Positions 50,485 through 61,579 of a stretch of DNA of 64,000 nucleotides are shown here, piece by piece. This DNA comes from Mantis religiosa (lineage: Eukaryota > Arthropoda > Insecta > Mantodea > Mantidae), in the NCBI GenBank assembly GCA_030765055.1, contig CM060953.1:13801153-13865152 (forward strand), in the 5' to 3' direction. The stretch's first letter is position 1; every line of letters starts with the position of its first letter. Made by a program: the position numbers and the translations under genes. The notes under the pieces were generated by a model. It had not been told where the DNA came from, ran no database searches, and was given only the letters and a program-made list of their open reading frames with translations.

Positions 50485-50770
50485 TATTGGTGAAACCGAG
50501 AAAGGTGACTTCTCGTAACGTCGTGTGAGGTCCTGGGTTCTATTTCTGTTCGGCCGGATCAGTAACGAATGCTGAGATAGTTTTGGTTCTCATTTCATTT
50601 TCCCTTTAATGCTGTTTGGAGGTGGATGCTTGCCCTTTGGCTTCTCTGGTCTCATGGTGCGGTTGGCTCAAGAAGCTTGGAATCGTTGGCGGGCCCCTTT
50701 ACCTCTGTCACCATTCTGCGCTAGTCAGTTCACCCTGGAGGGACGGTGATAGCCACAAAATATCTGCGAG
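50485..50770 (+). repeat. Probable SINE, single copy here
   Basis: A B-box-like TCCTGGGTTCTATTTCTGTT is followed by GGATCAGTAACGAATGCTGA and a pyrimidine-rich body with GGGACGGTGATAGCC near its end. The layout follows tRNA-SINEs but no A box is clear. Confidence 0.45.
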
Positions 50771-51773
50771 GTGTCCCTTTCCGTAACCTTTTCATATTCG
50801 AAAATTCTAAGCCTTTTTCTAGAACTCTTATAAACCATGGAAGGCACCCCTGATTACCTACGTATTACAAGTAAAACGCGGTGTGTCAAAATGTGGAAAT
50901 GTGAACTTTTTGCGAAATAATTTAATTTTAGAGATGATGACAGTTATTATGCATCGGAAGAACCGTGAAGCACATAATTAGGTGTGTCTGTAAACTCCCA
51001 AGCCCTGCAGGTTAACTTTCATTCCAAGAGAAATAGAGAAAAGAATGGTTCTTTTGCAGTACGCGGAACTGGTTCAGCTGACTTTTAGAAACAATTTTGT
51101 CGAATTTCATTTACAGGGAAAAACTATAAGCTTTTTGCTCAACTTTGATTAATTGCCTGACTAAGTCGTTTTACCAGGTAAATGTGCTTGTTTGATAAGA
51201 TAAGCCTTTATGGAACATTAAATGTTATCTACACAAAACTTTATTGTTGAAGTAGCGCGTGCCTATTAATGTTGAAGCATTTTGATAATTCTATTTATGT
51301 AAATGGACGCTTTGACTGACAGCACCGTACCAGGCAAATTGCATTGATATTTTGTGTTTAAAAACTGTTGCACACAAAGAAAGATGCAATATGCAGACGT
51401 GCAGAACACCGAGGTAGAAGGTAATGCCTTCATGACCATGGAAGTTAGATTTCTACGAGTCTAATAGAAATCTGTGTGAAATACAATTCAGATTAAACAG
51501 TATTTGTCGGTTCCGTAACCAAGCAATTTACAACTGACCCTTCCACCTCTTTCTAGGTCTTCCGATATTTCTTCTCTCTTGGGGTTTGTATTCATGAAGT
51601 TCCTTAGGGATACGGCCTTTCTTCATCCGTGTCATATATTCATGCCATTTATAACTATACAGATTTTCTGCAGAATTCCTTTAATACTGAACTGTTCTCG
51701 GAGCAGTCGGAAACCTGCGAGTGGGCTTAACAGCCTCATTTCTGCTGCTTTAATCCTTTTTTGCCAAACAAGC
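50771..51773. other. No recognised feature
   Basis: AT-rich. Short frames near 51579-51806 are unrecognised. Confidence 0.5.
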
Positions 51774-52104
51774 TGTTGCTGCCACAAACCGGAGCCGGGC
51801 GCGTAGGAGAGAAAGAGACAGAGAGAGGCTCCAGAGCGTTCTGCCCATTGTTGTTGCCGAGAAATTTCTCGAAAGGTCTGAGCCTTTCTAGAAACAACAG
51901 CTGGGGAGGTATAGAGCGTCAGTTGTTTGTTGGCTATTGAACCATCGACGATTGAAGTGTACCGCAGTGATTTCATTCATTTGTTTTCGTGTAGTAAAGC
52001 ACCAAGTCAGCCTCGAAGACAGTTAATTGTCAATTTCACGTCTTTTTACTGCAGCAAAAGTTGTTTGAAATTTCTGCAAGCCACATTTCCGAATCTACGT
52101 AACC
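51774..52104 (+). mobile_element. Diverged LTR-like fragment
   Basis: It starts TGTTGCTGCC and holds GAGAAATTTCTC and TTTCTAGAAA (heat-shock-element-like). TATAGAGCGTCAGTTG (TATA-like plus initiator) and CCGCAGTGATTTCATTC follow. A 3' block with TTTGAAATTTCTGCAAGCC resembles the end of the LTR at 20731. The order matches the two solo LTRs but identity is low and the ends and duplication are uncertain. Confidence 0.4.
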
Positions 52105-52683
52105 CACGTATGGAATAATACTTTGGGGTGTAGCAACTGGCTGGGAAGACGTATTTAACATGCAGAAACGAGCAATAAGAATAATGATGGGTAAGACCAA
52201 TAGAACGTCATGTAGGGAGTTGTTTGAAACCTTAGAGATTATGCCTGGGGCCTGTATATACATGCTAGAAGTAACTTTCCAAAAATTCACAGATACATGA
52301 CTATTGTGCAAGGCAGAGAGATGATTTACATATTCAGCACTGCAGGACTAACCTAGCAAGAAAAGTGCACACCACATCGGAATAATTCTATATAACAAAC
52401 TGCCTGCCATGATTAAAAACATAGAAGATCTAAATGTATTAAAAAAACTTAGGTCATTCCTATTAGTTTATTCATTTTATACAGTTGCAGAGCTCCTGGA
52501 AATGTGATTATGTAAAACATAATAGTTAATGTAATTAATTTATAGTTTCTAACCATGAAAATAATTGTCTGTTGTGTACGTTTAGTTAGGAATAGGATTT
52601 TACAGTATGCATTCTTGTAATTTTTATTTGTTTTTTCTTGACGAAGCCATAAAAACATAATGTTTTAAGTGCTGAATGAATAC
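52105..52683 (+). pseudogene. Non-LTR retrotransposon 3' fragment (jockey-like)
   Basis: Plus-strand reading gives YGIILWGVATGWEDVFNMQK, RAIRIMMGKTNRTSCRELFE and LEIMPGACIYMLEV, the conserved LINE C-terminal block (YGI.LWG, QKRAIR, CR..F). Frame breaks follow but HTTS, YNKLP-like and FLLV-like positions keep order. After the coding end comes a 3' untranslated segment with GACGAAGCCATAAAAACATA, a hairpin-like motif common at LINE ends, and the CAA tail at 52684. Five-prime truncated and dead. Confidence 0.75.
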
Positions 52684-52803
52684 TACAACAACAACAACAA
52701 CAACAACAACAACTACTACTACTACTACTACCACCACCACCACCACCACCACCACCACCACCACCACCACCACCACCACCACCACCACCACCACCACCAC
52801 CAC
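52684..52803. repeat. Compound (CAA)n(CTA)n(CAC)n microsatellite
   Basis: About 29 bp CAA, 18 bp CTA and 73 bp CAC in order. The CAA part is placed as the tail of the plus-strand LINE. The stretch gives artefactual poly-Thr, poly-His and poly-Val frames. Confidence 0.97.
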
Positions 52804-53345
52804 GCAGTCACAATATCCAGGGTTCTGTGCCGTAAGGCACAGCCAACACTTTATAAAATTAAAGATCGTCTCTTGCCTTACATTGTTAAACAGTGTACTT
52901 TTTATTGTACCTACCTTTCGTTGCAACTTATATAATTTTGTCTCGGGTTCCTTAGAGTACAAGTAAGAAACGTCACTACCAAGGAAATTAAAAAGAGCTC
53001 TACGATGTTCTTGTCCACAAAATGCCATGACTTTAGTTTTCTTTACAGAAATCTTTAAACTCTAGGATTTTGCCACTTTATGCAACATCCAGGCAGCGCT
53101 TTGTAAGTTGTCCTCCGTTTCTGCAAACACAACCTGATCGTCTGCAAAAAGCAGTGTATTTAGAACAACATTGTTAAGTCTAAAATTGTATGTCAGCTGT
53201 TCTTGCTACGTCATTTATAGAAATATTAAACAACGCAGGTGATAAAGGACACCCTTACCTTACTCCTTGTGAAATTAACTTACTTTTGAGCCAGGTATTG
53301 CATTGCACCTTATTTTTATATCATTATAGATATAAACTTTATACT
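52804..53345 (-). pseudogene. Non-LTR reverse transcriptase fragment
   Basis: Minus-strand reading gives LNTLLFADDQVVFAETEDNL (about 53185-53105) with the reverse-transcriptase FADD catalytic box. It continues LQSAAWMLHKVAKS, LKISVKKTKVMAFCGQEHRR and FNFLGSDVSYLYSKEPETKL, the usual order after the palm. Upstream, the GVLYHLRCLI segment resembles the '..G.PLSP.LF' box. Stops and a frameshift are present. It points toward the plus-strand LINE fragment and meets it at the microsatellite. Confidence 0.8.
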
Positions 53346-53613
53346 GCTCTTAGCAAATGCTGAGGCATACCATATCTCTTCATAAATAAACGTAATTGAT
53401 ACAAATGAAATGGGATACATAGGCGGAAGTAATTCATGTGTACGAGGGTGGTCTGAAAAGTTTCCGATCTCAACATGAAGATACCAGCACTCGTAAATAA
53501 ATCTAGTGAATTTCGTTGTTCATCTGTTGACAGTTACTCGCCAAAGTTTCAGCCATTTTGGACGCTCAGTTGTTATGTAGCAGTCGTTTAAGTGAGTTGG
53601 TGTGAGTGATTTT

Positions 53614-54660
53614 ATGAAAATGGACAAACTCGAGTATCGAGCTGTCATTAAATATTTGTTTTTGAAAGGCTATACGCCTACGCAAATCAAAGATGAGTTG
53701 GATTCTGTGTATGCGGATTCTGCACCATCATATAGCACAATGAAATTTAGGGCAGCTGAATTTAAACGTGGCCGTAACAGCTTGGGAGACAATGAACGTT
53801 CGGGACGTCTAAAAACTGCAACTGCCTACGAAAACATCGCCAAAGTTCACCAAATGGTACTAGACTACCGCCGAATTAAAGTGAGAGAGATAGCAGAGTC
53901 TATGAACACGTCAAAACACGCGTTTGTCACATATTAAATCAACATTTAGACAGAAAGTTGTCCGCAAGTTGGGTGTCGCCTTTGCTCACGTTAGGCCAAA
54001 AACGTGTTCGAATGAACATTTCCAACGCTCTGTTGGCGCAGTTTAGGCGCAGTAGATCCGAGTTTTGGCGCCGATTAATTACTTTAGATGAAAGTTAGAT
54101 ACACCATTATACGCCCGAAACAAAGATACAGTCCAAACAGTGGACTGCAAAGGGGAAACCGGCTCTAAAGAAAGCAAAAACTGTTTCTTATCGGGTAGGA
54201 AAGCGATGGCGACTGTTTTTTTGGGATAGTCATAGAGTTATTTTAATAGATTATCTTAAAAAAGAAAAAAATCATTACAGGAGCATACTACGCATCATTA
54301 CTTGACAAGCTGAAGGCAGAACTTGCAGAAAAACGGCCGTATTTGCAGAAAAATAAAATCGTGTTTCACCAAGACAACTCACCGTCTCACATCTCAGCGG
54401 CTGCAATGCCGAAAATCTACGAATTACGGTTTTAACTGCTTGACTCACCAGATCTAGCCCCAAGCTACTTCTTTTTGTTCCCTCATCTGAAAACTGCCCT
54501 CGGAGGACAGAAATTTTCGTCAAATGAAGAGGCAATCACCTTCGTGAACAATTATTTAGCAGAAAAAAAAAACGCCGAGTACTATTTGGACGGGTTACAG
54601 AGATGGGAACATCGCTGAGAGAAGTGTGTAGAGTTACAAGGAGACTATGTTGAAAAACGC
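53614..54660 (+). pseudogene. Mariner transposase relic
   Basis: The N-terminal frame runs from an ATG at 53617 (helix-turn-helix with YRAVIKYLFLKGYTPTQIKD, then PSYSTMKFRAAEFKRGRNSL, SGRLKTA and VREIAESMNTSKHAF) and stops at 53937. Later frames give YYASLLDKLKAELAEKRPYL, HQDNSPSHIS (second Asp) and SPDLAPSYFFLFPHLKTALG. In the last, HPPY before SPDL is deleted and the third Asp is Tyr. The end, AEYYLDGLQRWEHR..KCVELQGDYVEK, is the C-terminus that was amplified. Many stops; inactive. Confidence 0.9.
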
Positions 54661-57035
54661 CGATTACTATTTGGACGGGTTACAGAGATGGGAACATCGC
54701 TAGGAGAAGTGTGTAGAGTTACAAGGAGACTATGTTGAAAAACGCCGAGTACTATTTGGACGGGTTACAGAGATGGGAACATCGCTAGGAGAAGTGTGTA
54801 GAGTTACAAGGAGTCTATGTTGAAAAACGCCGAGTACTATTTGGACGGGTTACAGAGATGGGAGAATCGCTGGGAGAAGTGTGTAGAGTTACAAGGAGAC
54901 TATGTTGAAAAACGCCGAGTACTATTTGGACGGGTTACAGAGATGGGAACATCGCTAGGAGAAGTGTGTAGAGTTACAAGGAGACTATGTTGAAAAACGC
55001 CGAGTACTATTTGGACGGGTTACAGAGATGCGAGCATCGCTGGGAGAAGTGCGTAGAGTTACATGGAGACTATGTTGAAAAACGCCGAGCACTATTTGGA
55101 CGGGTTACAGAGATGAGAACATCGCTGGGAGAAGTGTGTAGAGTTACAAGGAGACTATGTTGAAAAACGCCGATTACTATTTGGACGTGTTACAGAGATG
55201 GGAGCATCGCTGGGAGAAGTGTGTAAAGTTACAAGGGACTATGTTGAAAAACGCCGAGTATTATTTGGACGGGTTACAGAGATGAGAACATCGCTGGGAG
55301 AAGTGTGTAGAGTTACAAGGAGACTATGTTGAAAAACGCCGAGTACTATTTGGACGGGTTACAGAGATGGGAACAACGCTGGGAGAAGTGTGTAGAGTTA
55401 CAAGGAGACTATGCTGAAAATCGCCGAGTACTATTTGGACGGGTTACAGAGATGAGAACATCGCTGGGAGAAGTGTGTAGAGTTACAAGGAGACTATGTT
55501 GAAAAACGTCGAGTACTATTTGGACGGGTTACAGAGATGGGAACATCGCTGGGAGAAGTGTATAGAGTTACAAGGAGACTGTGTTGAAAAACGTCGAGTA
55601 CTATTTGGACGGGTTACAGAGATGAGAACATCGCTGGGAGAAGTGTATAGAGTTACAAGGAGACTATGTTGAAAAACGTCGAGTACTATTTGGACGGGGT
55701 ACAGAGATGGGAACATCGCTGGGAGAAGTGTATAGAGTTACAAGGAGACTATGTTGAAAAACGTCGAGTACTATTTGGACGGGTTACAGAGATGGGAACA
55801 TTGCTGGGAGAAGTGTGTAGAGTTACAAGGAGACTATGTTGAAAAACGTCGAGTACTATTTGGACGGGTTACAGAGATGGGAACATCGCTGGGAGAAGTG
55901 TGTAGAGTTACAAGGAGACTATGTTGAAAAACGTCGAGTACTATTTGGACGGGTTACAGAGATGAGAACATCGCTGAGAGAAGTGTGTAGAGTTACAAGG
56001 AGAGTATGTTGAAAAACGCCGAGTACTATTTGGACGTGTTACAGAGATGGGAACATTGCTGGGAGAAGTGTATAGAGTTACAAGGAGACTATGTTGAAAA
56101 ACGCCTAGTACTATTTGGACGGGTTACAGAGATAAGAACATCGCTGGGAGAAGTGTGTAGAGTTACAAGGAGACTATGTTGAAAAACGTCGAGTACTATT
56201 TGGACGTGTTACAGAGATGGGAACATTGCTGGGAGAAGTGTATAGAGTTACAAGGAGACTGTGTTGAAAAACGTCGAGTACTATTTGGACGGGTTACAGA
56301 GATGGGAACATCGCTGGGAGAAGTGTGTAGAGTTACAAGGAGACTATGTTGAAAAACGTCGAGTACTATTTGGACGGGTTACAGAGATGAGAACATCGCT
56401 GAGAGAAGTGTGTAGAGTTACAAGGAGAGTATGTTGAAAAACGCCGAGTACTATTTGGACGTGTTACAGAGATGGGAACATTGCTGGGAGAAGTGTATAG
56501 AGTTACAAGGAGACTATGTTGAAAAACGTCGAGTACTATTTGGACGGGTTACAGAGATGGGAACATCGCTGGGAGAAGTGTATAGAGTTACAAGGAGACT
56601 ATGTTGAAAAACGTCGAGTACTATTTGGACGGGTTACAGAGATGGGAACATTGCTGGGAGAAGTGTGTAGAGTTACAAGGAGACTATGTTGAAAAACGTC
56701 GAGTACTATTTGGACGGGTTACAGAGATGGGAACATCGCTGGGAGAAGTGTGTAGAGTTACAAGGAGACTATGTTGAAAAACGTCGAGTACTATTTGGAC
56801 GGGTTACAGAGATGAGAACATCGCTGAGAGAAGTGTGTAGAGTTACAAGGAGAGTATGTTGAAAAACGCCGAGTACTATTTGGACGTGTTACAGAGATGG
56901 GAACATTGCTGGGAGAAGTGTATAGAGTTACAAGGAGACTATGTTGAAAAACGCCGAGTACTATTTGGACGGTTTACAGAGATGGGAACATCGCTGAGAG
57001 AAGTGTGTAGAGTTACAAGGAGACTATGATGGAAA
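54567..57035 (+). repeat. 85-bp minisatellite from mariner C-terminal coding end
   Basis: ACTATTTGGA recurs at 54581, 54666, 54751, 54836, 54921, 55006 and so on to 56960: 29 units, nearly all 85 bp with one of 84 bp. The unit is the last 28 codons of the transposase plus one base, so frame is lost each cycle. A five-unit block is repeated: GATGAGAACATCGCTGAGAG starts at 55961, 56386 and 56811, exactly 425 bp apart. In each case it is followed by the GGAGAGTATG variant and then an ACGTGTT/ACATTGCT unit. Confidence 0.95.
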
Positions 57036-57101
57036 AAAAAAAAAAATCTGAAAAAAAATGGTATCTTTATTAGGTCGAAAACTTTTCAGACCACTCTCGC
57101 A

Positions 57102-57659
57102 AAGGAGGTGGATGAAAATCAAATGTGTATAGATTGATGTGAAACGAAAGAATGTATCATTTTATAATGCAATTATTATTTAAAATACTAAATTATAACT
57201 GCCAACAGGAAGCAGCCATTATATGTCAGTCAATTCCTACTCCAACCAATGAAGGATGCGATTGGTTCACCAGCTGTACAAATTTCATGAACACAAATGT
57301 TCATTTGGAGCTTGCAAATGTCTATAGGCTTTAATTCCTTATTTCGGAACCTCATAAGCACTCTCCTCTTATAGATACCAACAAGTGAATTGCAGACATT
57401 AAAAACTGAAAACAGGTAATCATTTTAACTATATTTTAAAATAGCTAAATTAGGATGGAAATGTCTTCTAGTGGCGTGTTTCACAAAACTAAATGGCCAA
57501 GTTTCTCTTCAATAAGGTTAGCTTTAGCACTAAGTTGGCATTAGTGCTGCTGAAGAAACACTGGTAGTTCAGGTATATTTAGAATGGAAGCAGAGGTAGG
57601 GATCTGTTTACTTCCATTTTACCAGGTATAAGAGAAAACATCTCTCACAAAAAACAAGT
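57102..57659. other. No recognised feature
   Basis: AT-rich, nothing recognised. Confidence 0.5.
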
Positions 57660-58010
57660 AGAGACGAGAATATTTTAATATGCTTCCTGGAACAATGTTA
57701 AAATAAAAAGCAGCGTTCCGTTTCGAGCCCCGCTGCAATGATTACCCTTGCAGGCCCCCTCGTATGTGTGAAGAGGAAGCGACTGGTAAATGTGCAACCT
57801 TGCGCAGAGCGTGTTGCGCCGCCACAACCTTGAACGAGTTCGCTGCACCCACCCCACCACCAGAAGCGGCAGTGGCGGACCCGCACGATAGGAATGCATT
57901 TCCGTTTCGCTGCAGGCCCCACACGACTCTCATAATCTCTGTATCAAATACTTTTCGTAACAGAGCTATTGCTTCAGGAATCCATGTTATTAACAAATAG
58001 CATTAAACCT
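57660..58010 (-). other. GC-rich patch with open minus-strand frames, unrecognised
   Basis: Three overlapping minus-strand frames of 74-84 codons are open; the longest (57742-57996) starts LITWIPEAIALLRKVFDTEI and contains a Gly/Ala-rich middle. Composition contrasts with the AT-rich flanks. It could be a remnant of an exon or of a DNA-transposon protein. I cannot name a family, and no splice sites or promoter are evident. Confidence 0.3.
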
Positions 58011-58244
58011 GTATTTCAGGATGACGAAGAAGTGAATTGCTGTAACATGAGAGACAAGTATCGCCAATTTACGTTCTTCGAACACAAATGATCTTATAGA
58101 CTATTCAACCTAGATATATAGATATGCAAATTTGCGAAAAATAAAACTAGTTGTTATAATAATGTACAAACATATTTTAGATGTTAATTGATGAAAATTA
58201 ATCATTTCCCCACACTAGTTTATATGGACTAAGGTTTTTGATAG
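58011..58244. other. No recognised feature
   Basis: AT-rich, nothing recognised. Confidence 0.5.
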
Positions 58245-58485
58245 AGTCAACATGAAAAATTCAATGCCATGGCTGGGATTTGAACCAAGGATCTCCTGGT
58301 TTGCGTCCAGTCGCTCTAACTCATTGAGCTACCATGGTCAACTTGCCGTCACGACATTAAATTCTCCATTTGACTTGCATGTTTCCCCGGTAGACCACTA
58401 GGGGCTCTCACATTCGAGATACACCATTTGTGGCGACTTACTATTTAAGTACTTGAGTCCCAGACTTCATCATTTAACTCTTATT
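58245..58485 (-). repeat. SINE C copy, minus strand, near full length
   Basis: In minus-strand order: GGGACTCAAGTACTTAAATA, GCCCCTAGTGGTCTACCGGG, AATGGAGAATTTAATGTCGT, head CATGGTAGCTCAATGAGTTA, B box GGTTCAAATCCCAGCCATGG, and the 3' mark TTGAATTTTTCATGTTGACT. It shows that the tRNA-like segment of family C sits in the middle of the unit, after about 150 bp of 5' sequence. Confidence 0.85.
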
Positions 58486-58552
58486 ATTTTAGTCAGTTGA
58501 TGGAAATTAATCATTTCTCCACATTAGCCGTATAAAGGCCAAAGTTTTTGAT

Positions 58553-58710
58553 AGAGTCAACATGAAAAATTCAATGCCATGGCCGGGATTTGAACCACGG
58601 ATCTCCTGGTTTCCGTGCAGTCGCTCTAACCCGGCCAACTTGTCATCACGACATTGAATTCTCCATTTCATGCCATTTCTCCTTGGCATTGAATTTTTCA
58701 TGTTGACTCT
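58553..58710. repeat. Fold-back SINE C copy
   Basis: Perfect 26-bp inverted arms (58553-58578 and 58685-58710), each the SINE C 3' mark, enclose a SINE C head in minus orientation (GGTTCAAATCCCGGCCATGG). The two 3' ends therefore face outward from one unit. Confidence 0.85.
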
Positions 58711-59824
58711 GTATTTTAGATGTTCTGTTTGTGTTCTATTTGAGCTTAGACTGTGTTCACATTAGCATTGCTCTCTTTAGGTCAATTTTCTGCACCCTCC
58801 CAGGTGTCGTCTTTTGTTATTACAAGTCCACTCCACTCACCCGTAAATCAGCAACTTCCAGGTAATTTTCTGCTGGCATTCATCAGACACAATACAGCCA
58901 TTTACGCACCTGTCTCTGAAACAAGCCGATATCTACACCATGACTTATGTACAATGAAGTCCTGGGGATGTTTTCTTTGTTTACATTCTTTTAGGGCTGG
59001 TTCTGAAACATCAAGTAGTCTTTGACCACGTCTAGTAATCTTTGCAGGTATTTTTGCAAATTTAGACCTGTAACTATATAACTTTGGCATTCTTCTCTTT
59101 GGTTTTGTGAATACAAGATGTTGATTGCAGCTATTTAGCAAGTTGTAGAACACAAACAGAGAGGTTTCTTGAAATATCATTTTTCTGACACTGGTGATCC
59201 ACCAAATCAACTGCTGCCTTTGTCATATTGTAAAATGTTACAAATTTTTGCTCTTTTCCATTAGTTTCAGGGTCAATCGTACGTAGCATGTGGAAAGCAA
59301 CAGAACAAATTTATTTCTTTTAGGGTTGAGCACTGCTTAAATTACAATAGATGGAATCAAATGTATATGAAATACTTGCCAACACTGTGAAAAAACGGTT
59401 ACGTAAAAGGTCGTGTGTGTGTGACACTGGTCAGGAGAAGAAATCTTGAGCTATACATTCTGCTAGAGTAACTACAGAACTGAAACAAAGAAATATTGTC
59501 TTTTATGTATTCCTTAGAAGTTACTTGAACACGCACACCTTTGAGTCTCTTCTAGAAACTACAGGAATCAAACAAAATATTCTGGGTGACACCTGTCACA
59601 CACGCGAGTAACCAAGAGTAGTGTTGCATTGTCACCATCGCCGTTCATTAAACAATAAGGGAGGAATACACTAAACGCACAATAGTGCTCTGGCTCCAGC
59701 TGAATGCGGCATCGTATCTTGTCGAAAAGGTATACCTTACTTCTGAGTTATATGCAGGAAAGAGTCAAACGGCTGTGTAGTTATCGCGAGTTCAAATTCG
59801 AATGAAATATTTTCTGGCGTAAAT
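58711..59824. other. No recognised feature
   Basis: AT-rich. A 102-codon minus-strand frame (58902-59210) is unrecognised. Confidence 0.5.
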
Positions 59825-60035
59825 ATTCTTAACACCCCTAGTGATTTACCGAAAAATACGAGTCAGTTGGAGAATTTAATGTTATGCTGGCAAGTTGCCG
59901 TGGTAGCTCAGTGGTTAAAAGCAGCCGGATGGAGACCGGGACATCCGTGGTTCAAATCCCGGCTATGTCATTGAATTGTTCCGTCTGACTTTACCTATCC
60001 AAGCCTACACACGGCTAGTATGGAAGAACAATTAA
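59825..60035 (+). repeat. SINE C copy, plus strand
   Basis: The 5' blocks (CCCCTAGTGATTTACCG, GAGTCAGTTGGAGAATTTAA), head GTGGTAGCTCAGTGGTTAAA, B box GGTTCAAATCCCGGCTATGT and 3' mark TTCCGTCTGACTTTACCTA are all present. The anticodon-stem region CCGG..CCGG can pair, but the acceptor stem has mismatches; called a SINE head, not a tRNA gene. Confidence 0.85.
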
Positions 60036-60930
60036 TTTCCAATTTATTTCAATGATTTTGAAATAAGACGAACAAAATGAAGAGATTTCCCCAAAATATC
60101 ATGATAACATTTTAAAATATTTTTATTTATTTGTAATGTGAGAGGCGTTGTTTTCGAAAGCAAGTTAGAGTCGTATAGTCGCGTATCGCTTTTGTTTGTC
60201 AATGATTGTACACGGTCACATGTATTATAAGGTTATGGCTTCTTTAGAGAAAATGCCTAATAAACGTCAACTTGGTTCAGTTCATTGATTTATTATGTAT
60301 ATTATTTAACATCAGGATTATTGAACTCATAGTATCATATTATCCGGACTTCATGACCCCTATACTAGTCTTCCTTTTTTAACCGTTATGTTTTGAAACA
60401 GTTTTCTTTTCGTGTTCCCTACGTTTCTCTCTTGAACTTGATGTGACGTTTCAGAAATGAAATGAAATGATTTACCTCAGGATAATGGATATTTACCCAA
60501 CGCATAAAGGCATAAGGAATATAGAAAGAAGATAATGGTATTTATATAAAAATTAGAAGATTTACGTTATTCTCAATGTAAGTGACGTTTTCTAAACACA
60601 AATTTCTAAATTTCTAAACAGCAGGACTATAAGAGGTATAGTTATAGGCTGTGACTTTCTTTACATAAAAAGTTTGACAAATTTAACTGTGACGTCCCCC
60701 ATTGGTTCTACAGTGTATTCCTTGTATTTTTCTCTGATTTGGAACCTGTTCGGTGTTAGAAAAAGAGATGTCTTTTTAGTCCAAAAAAGATGATAAGGAT
60801 ATTTCGATAAATAATGAGCAAAGTCATGGCCCTGATTGAGTGTTGTCTCCTACTTGGGACATATGTACATAAAATAGTTTTAGAAAAGCCAACATGTAGG
60901 TTATTTGCTAGATTTTAAAACGACATTGTT
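60036..60930. other. No recognised feature
   Basis: AT-rich, nothing recognised. Confidence 0.5.
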
Positions 60931-60950
60931 CTTTTGTTTCAGGTAAGCGA
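60927..60950 (+). promoter_or_regulatory. Candidate recursive splice site (zero-length exon)
   Basis: A polypyrimidine tract TGTTCTTTTGTTTCAG ends at 60942 and is followed at once by GTAAGC. Juxtaposed 3' and 5' splice sites of this form (Y-rich, CAG then GTAAG) define ratchet points in long insect introns. It would fit the window lying in a plus-strand intron. The motif is short and could occur by chance. Confidence 0.3.
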
Positions 60951-61420
60951 GCTATAATGTGACTGCTGGAGTGGTGAGTTGATGGTCTAGTGTTGTTCAT
61001 TTGCAAGCTTCTAGAAATAACGCTTAGGTTCGTGCCCATGTGCATGTATTTCTACCCTTTTTATTTAAGGAATCTCATGTGGATGCATTGTTACCATGCA
61101 GTTTATAGTTTTACACAAATTCCTATCAAAGTTTACGTGGAGACTAGCAACGAAAATTTAAATGCAGCTGCTGTGTCAGAGAAATGAAAAGGAAAAATAA
61201 ATGCGTCATGTAACTTTCGCATGAGTTTCTCTACACACTAGCGTTTATTTGTATACAGCTTCTGGAAACTCTTCTTACAAACGTTTTACACTTAATGTTA
61301 ACCGAGAAATGTGTCGTTACAAATTTACTTGAAAGGAAGATTCTGGGCTTCCAACTTCCATGCTCTTTTTGTGAAACAAATGACTAGCGCCATTTCAAAT
61401 GTATGATACCACAGTTATAG
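60951..61420. other. No recognised feature
   Basis: AT-rich; a 65-codon plus-strand frame (60990-61187) is unrecognised. Confidence 0.5.
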
Positions 61421-61579
61421 AAACGTAGAGTCAGACTGAAAAGTTCAATGCCATAGCCGGGATTTGAACCACGGATCTTCTGGTTTCCGTCCAGTCGCTC
61501 TACCATTGGACGGAAACCAGAATATCCGTGCTTCAAATCCCGGCTATGGCATTGAACTTTTCAGTCTGACTCTACGTTT
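61421..61579. repeat. SINE C palindrome
   Basis: Two 72-bp inverted arms (61421-61492 and 61508-61579) differ at about two positions and are separated by a 15-bp loop. Each arm is the SINE C anticodon-side head, B box (GGGATTTGAACCACGG in the left arm) and 3' mark. The transcript or single strand would fold into a near-perfect 72-bp hairpin. Confidence 0.95.

Larger units (their letters stand above)
53442..57101 (+). mobile_element. Mariner element swollen by an internal array
   Basis: Terminal inverted repeats of about 30 bp: ACGAGGGTGGTCTGAAAAGT at 53442 and GTGGTCTGAAAAGTTTTCGA on the minus strand at the right end (to 57101). The left end follows a TA; the right end reads CA where TA is expected. 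The core is a single mariner of roughly 1.3 kb; the remaining 2.4 kb is the 85-bp array. Confidence 0.9.

Noticed and set aside
52624..53028. Poly-valine, poly-histidine and poly-threonine frames
   Set aside because: Translation of the CAC/CAA microsatellite; only the flanking LINE sequence is meaningful.
54567..57035. CRISPR-like array of regular repeats
   Set aside because: Units are contiguous with no unique spacers and encode a mariner C-terminus; eukaryotic context.
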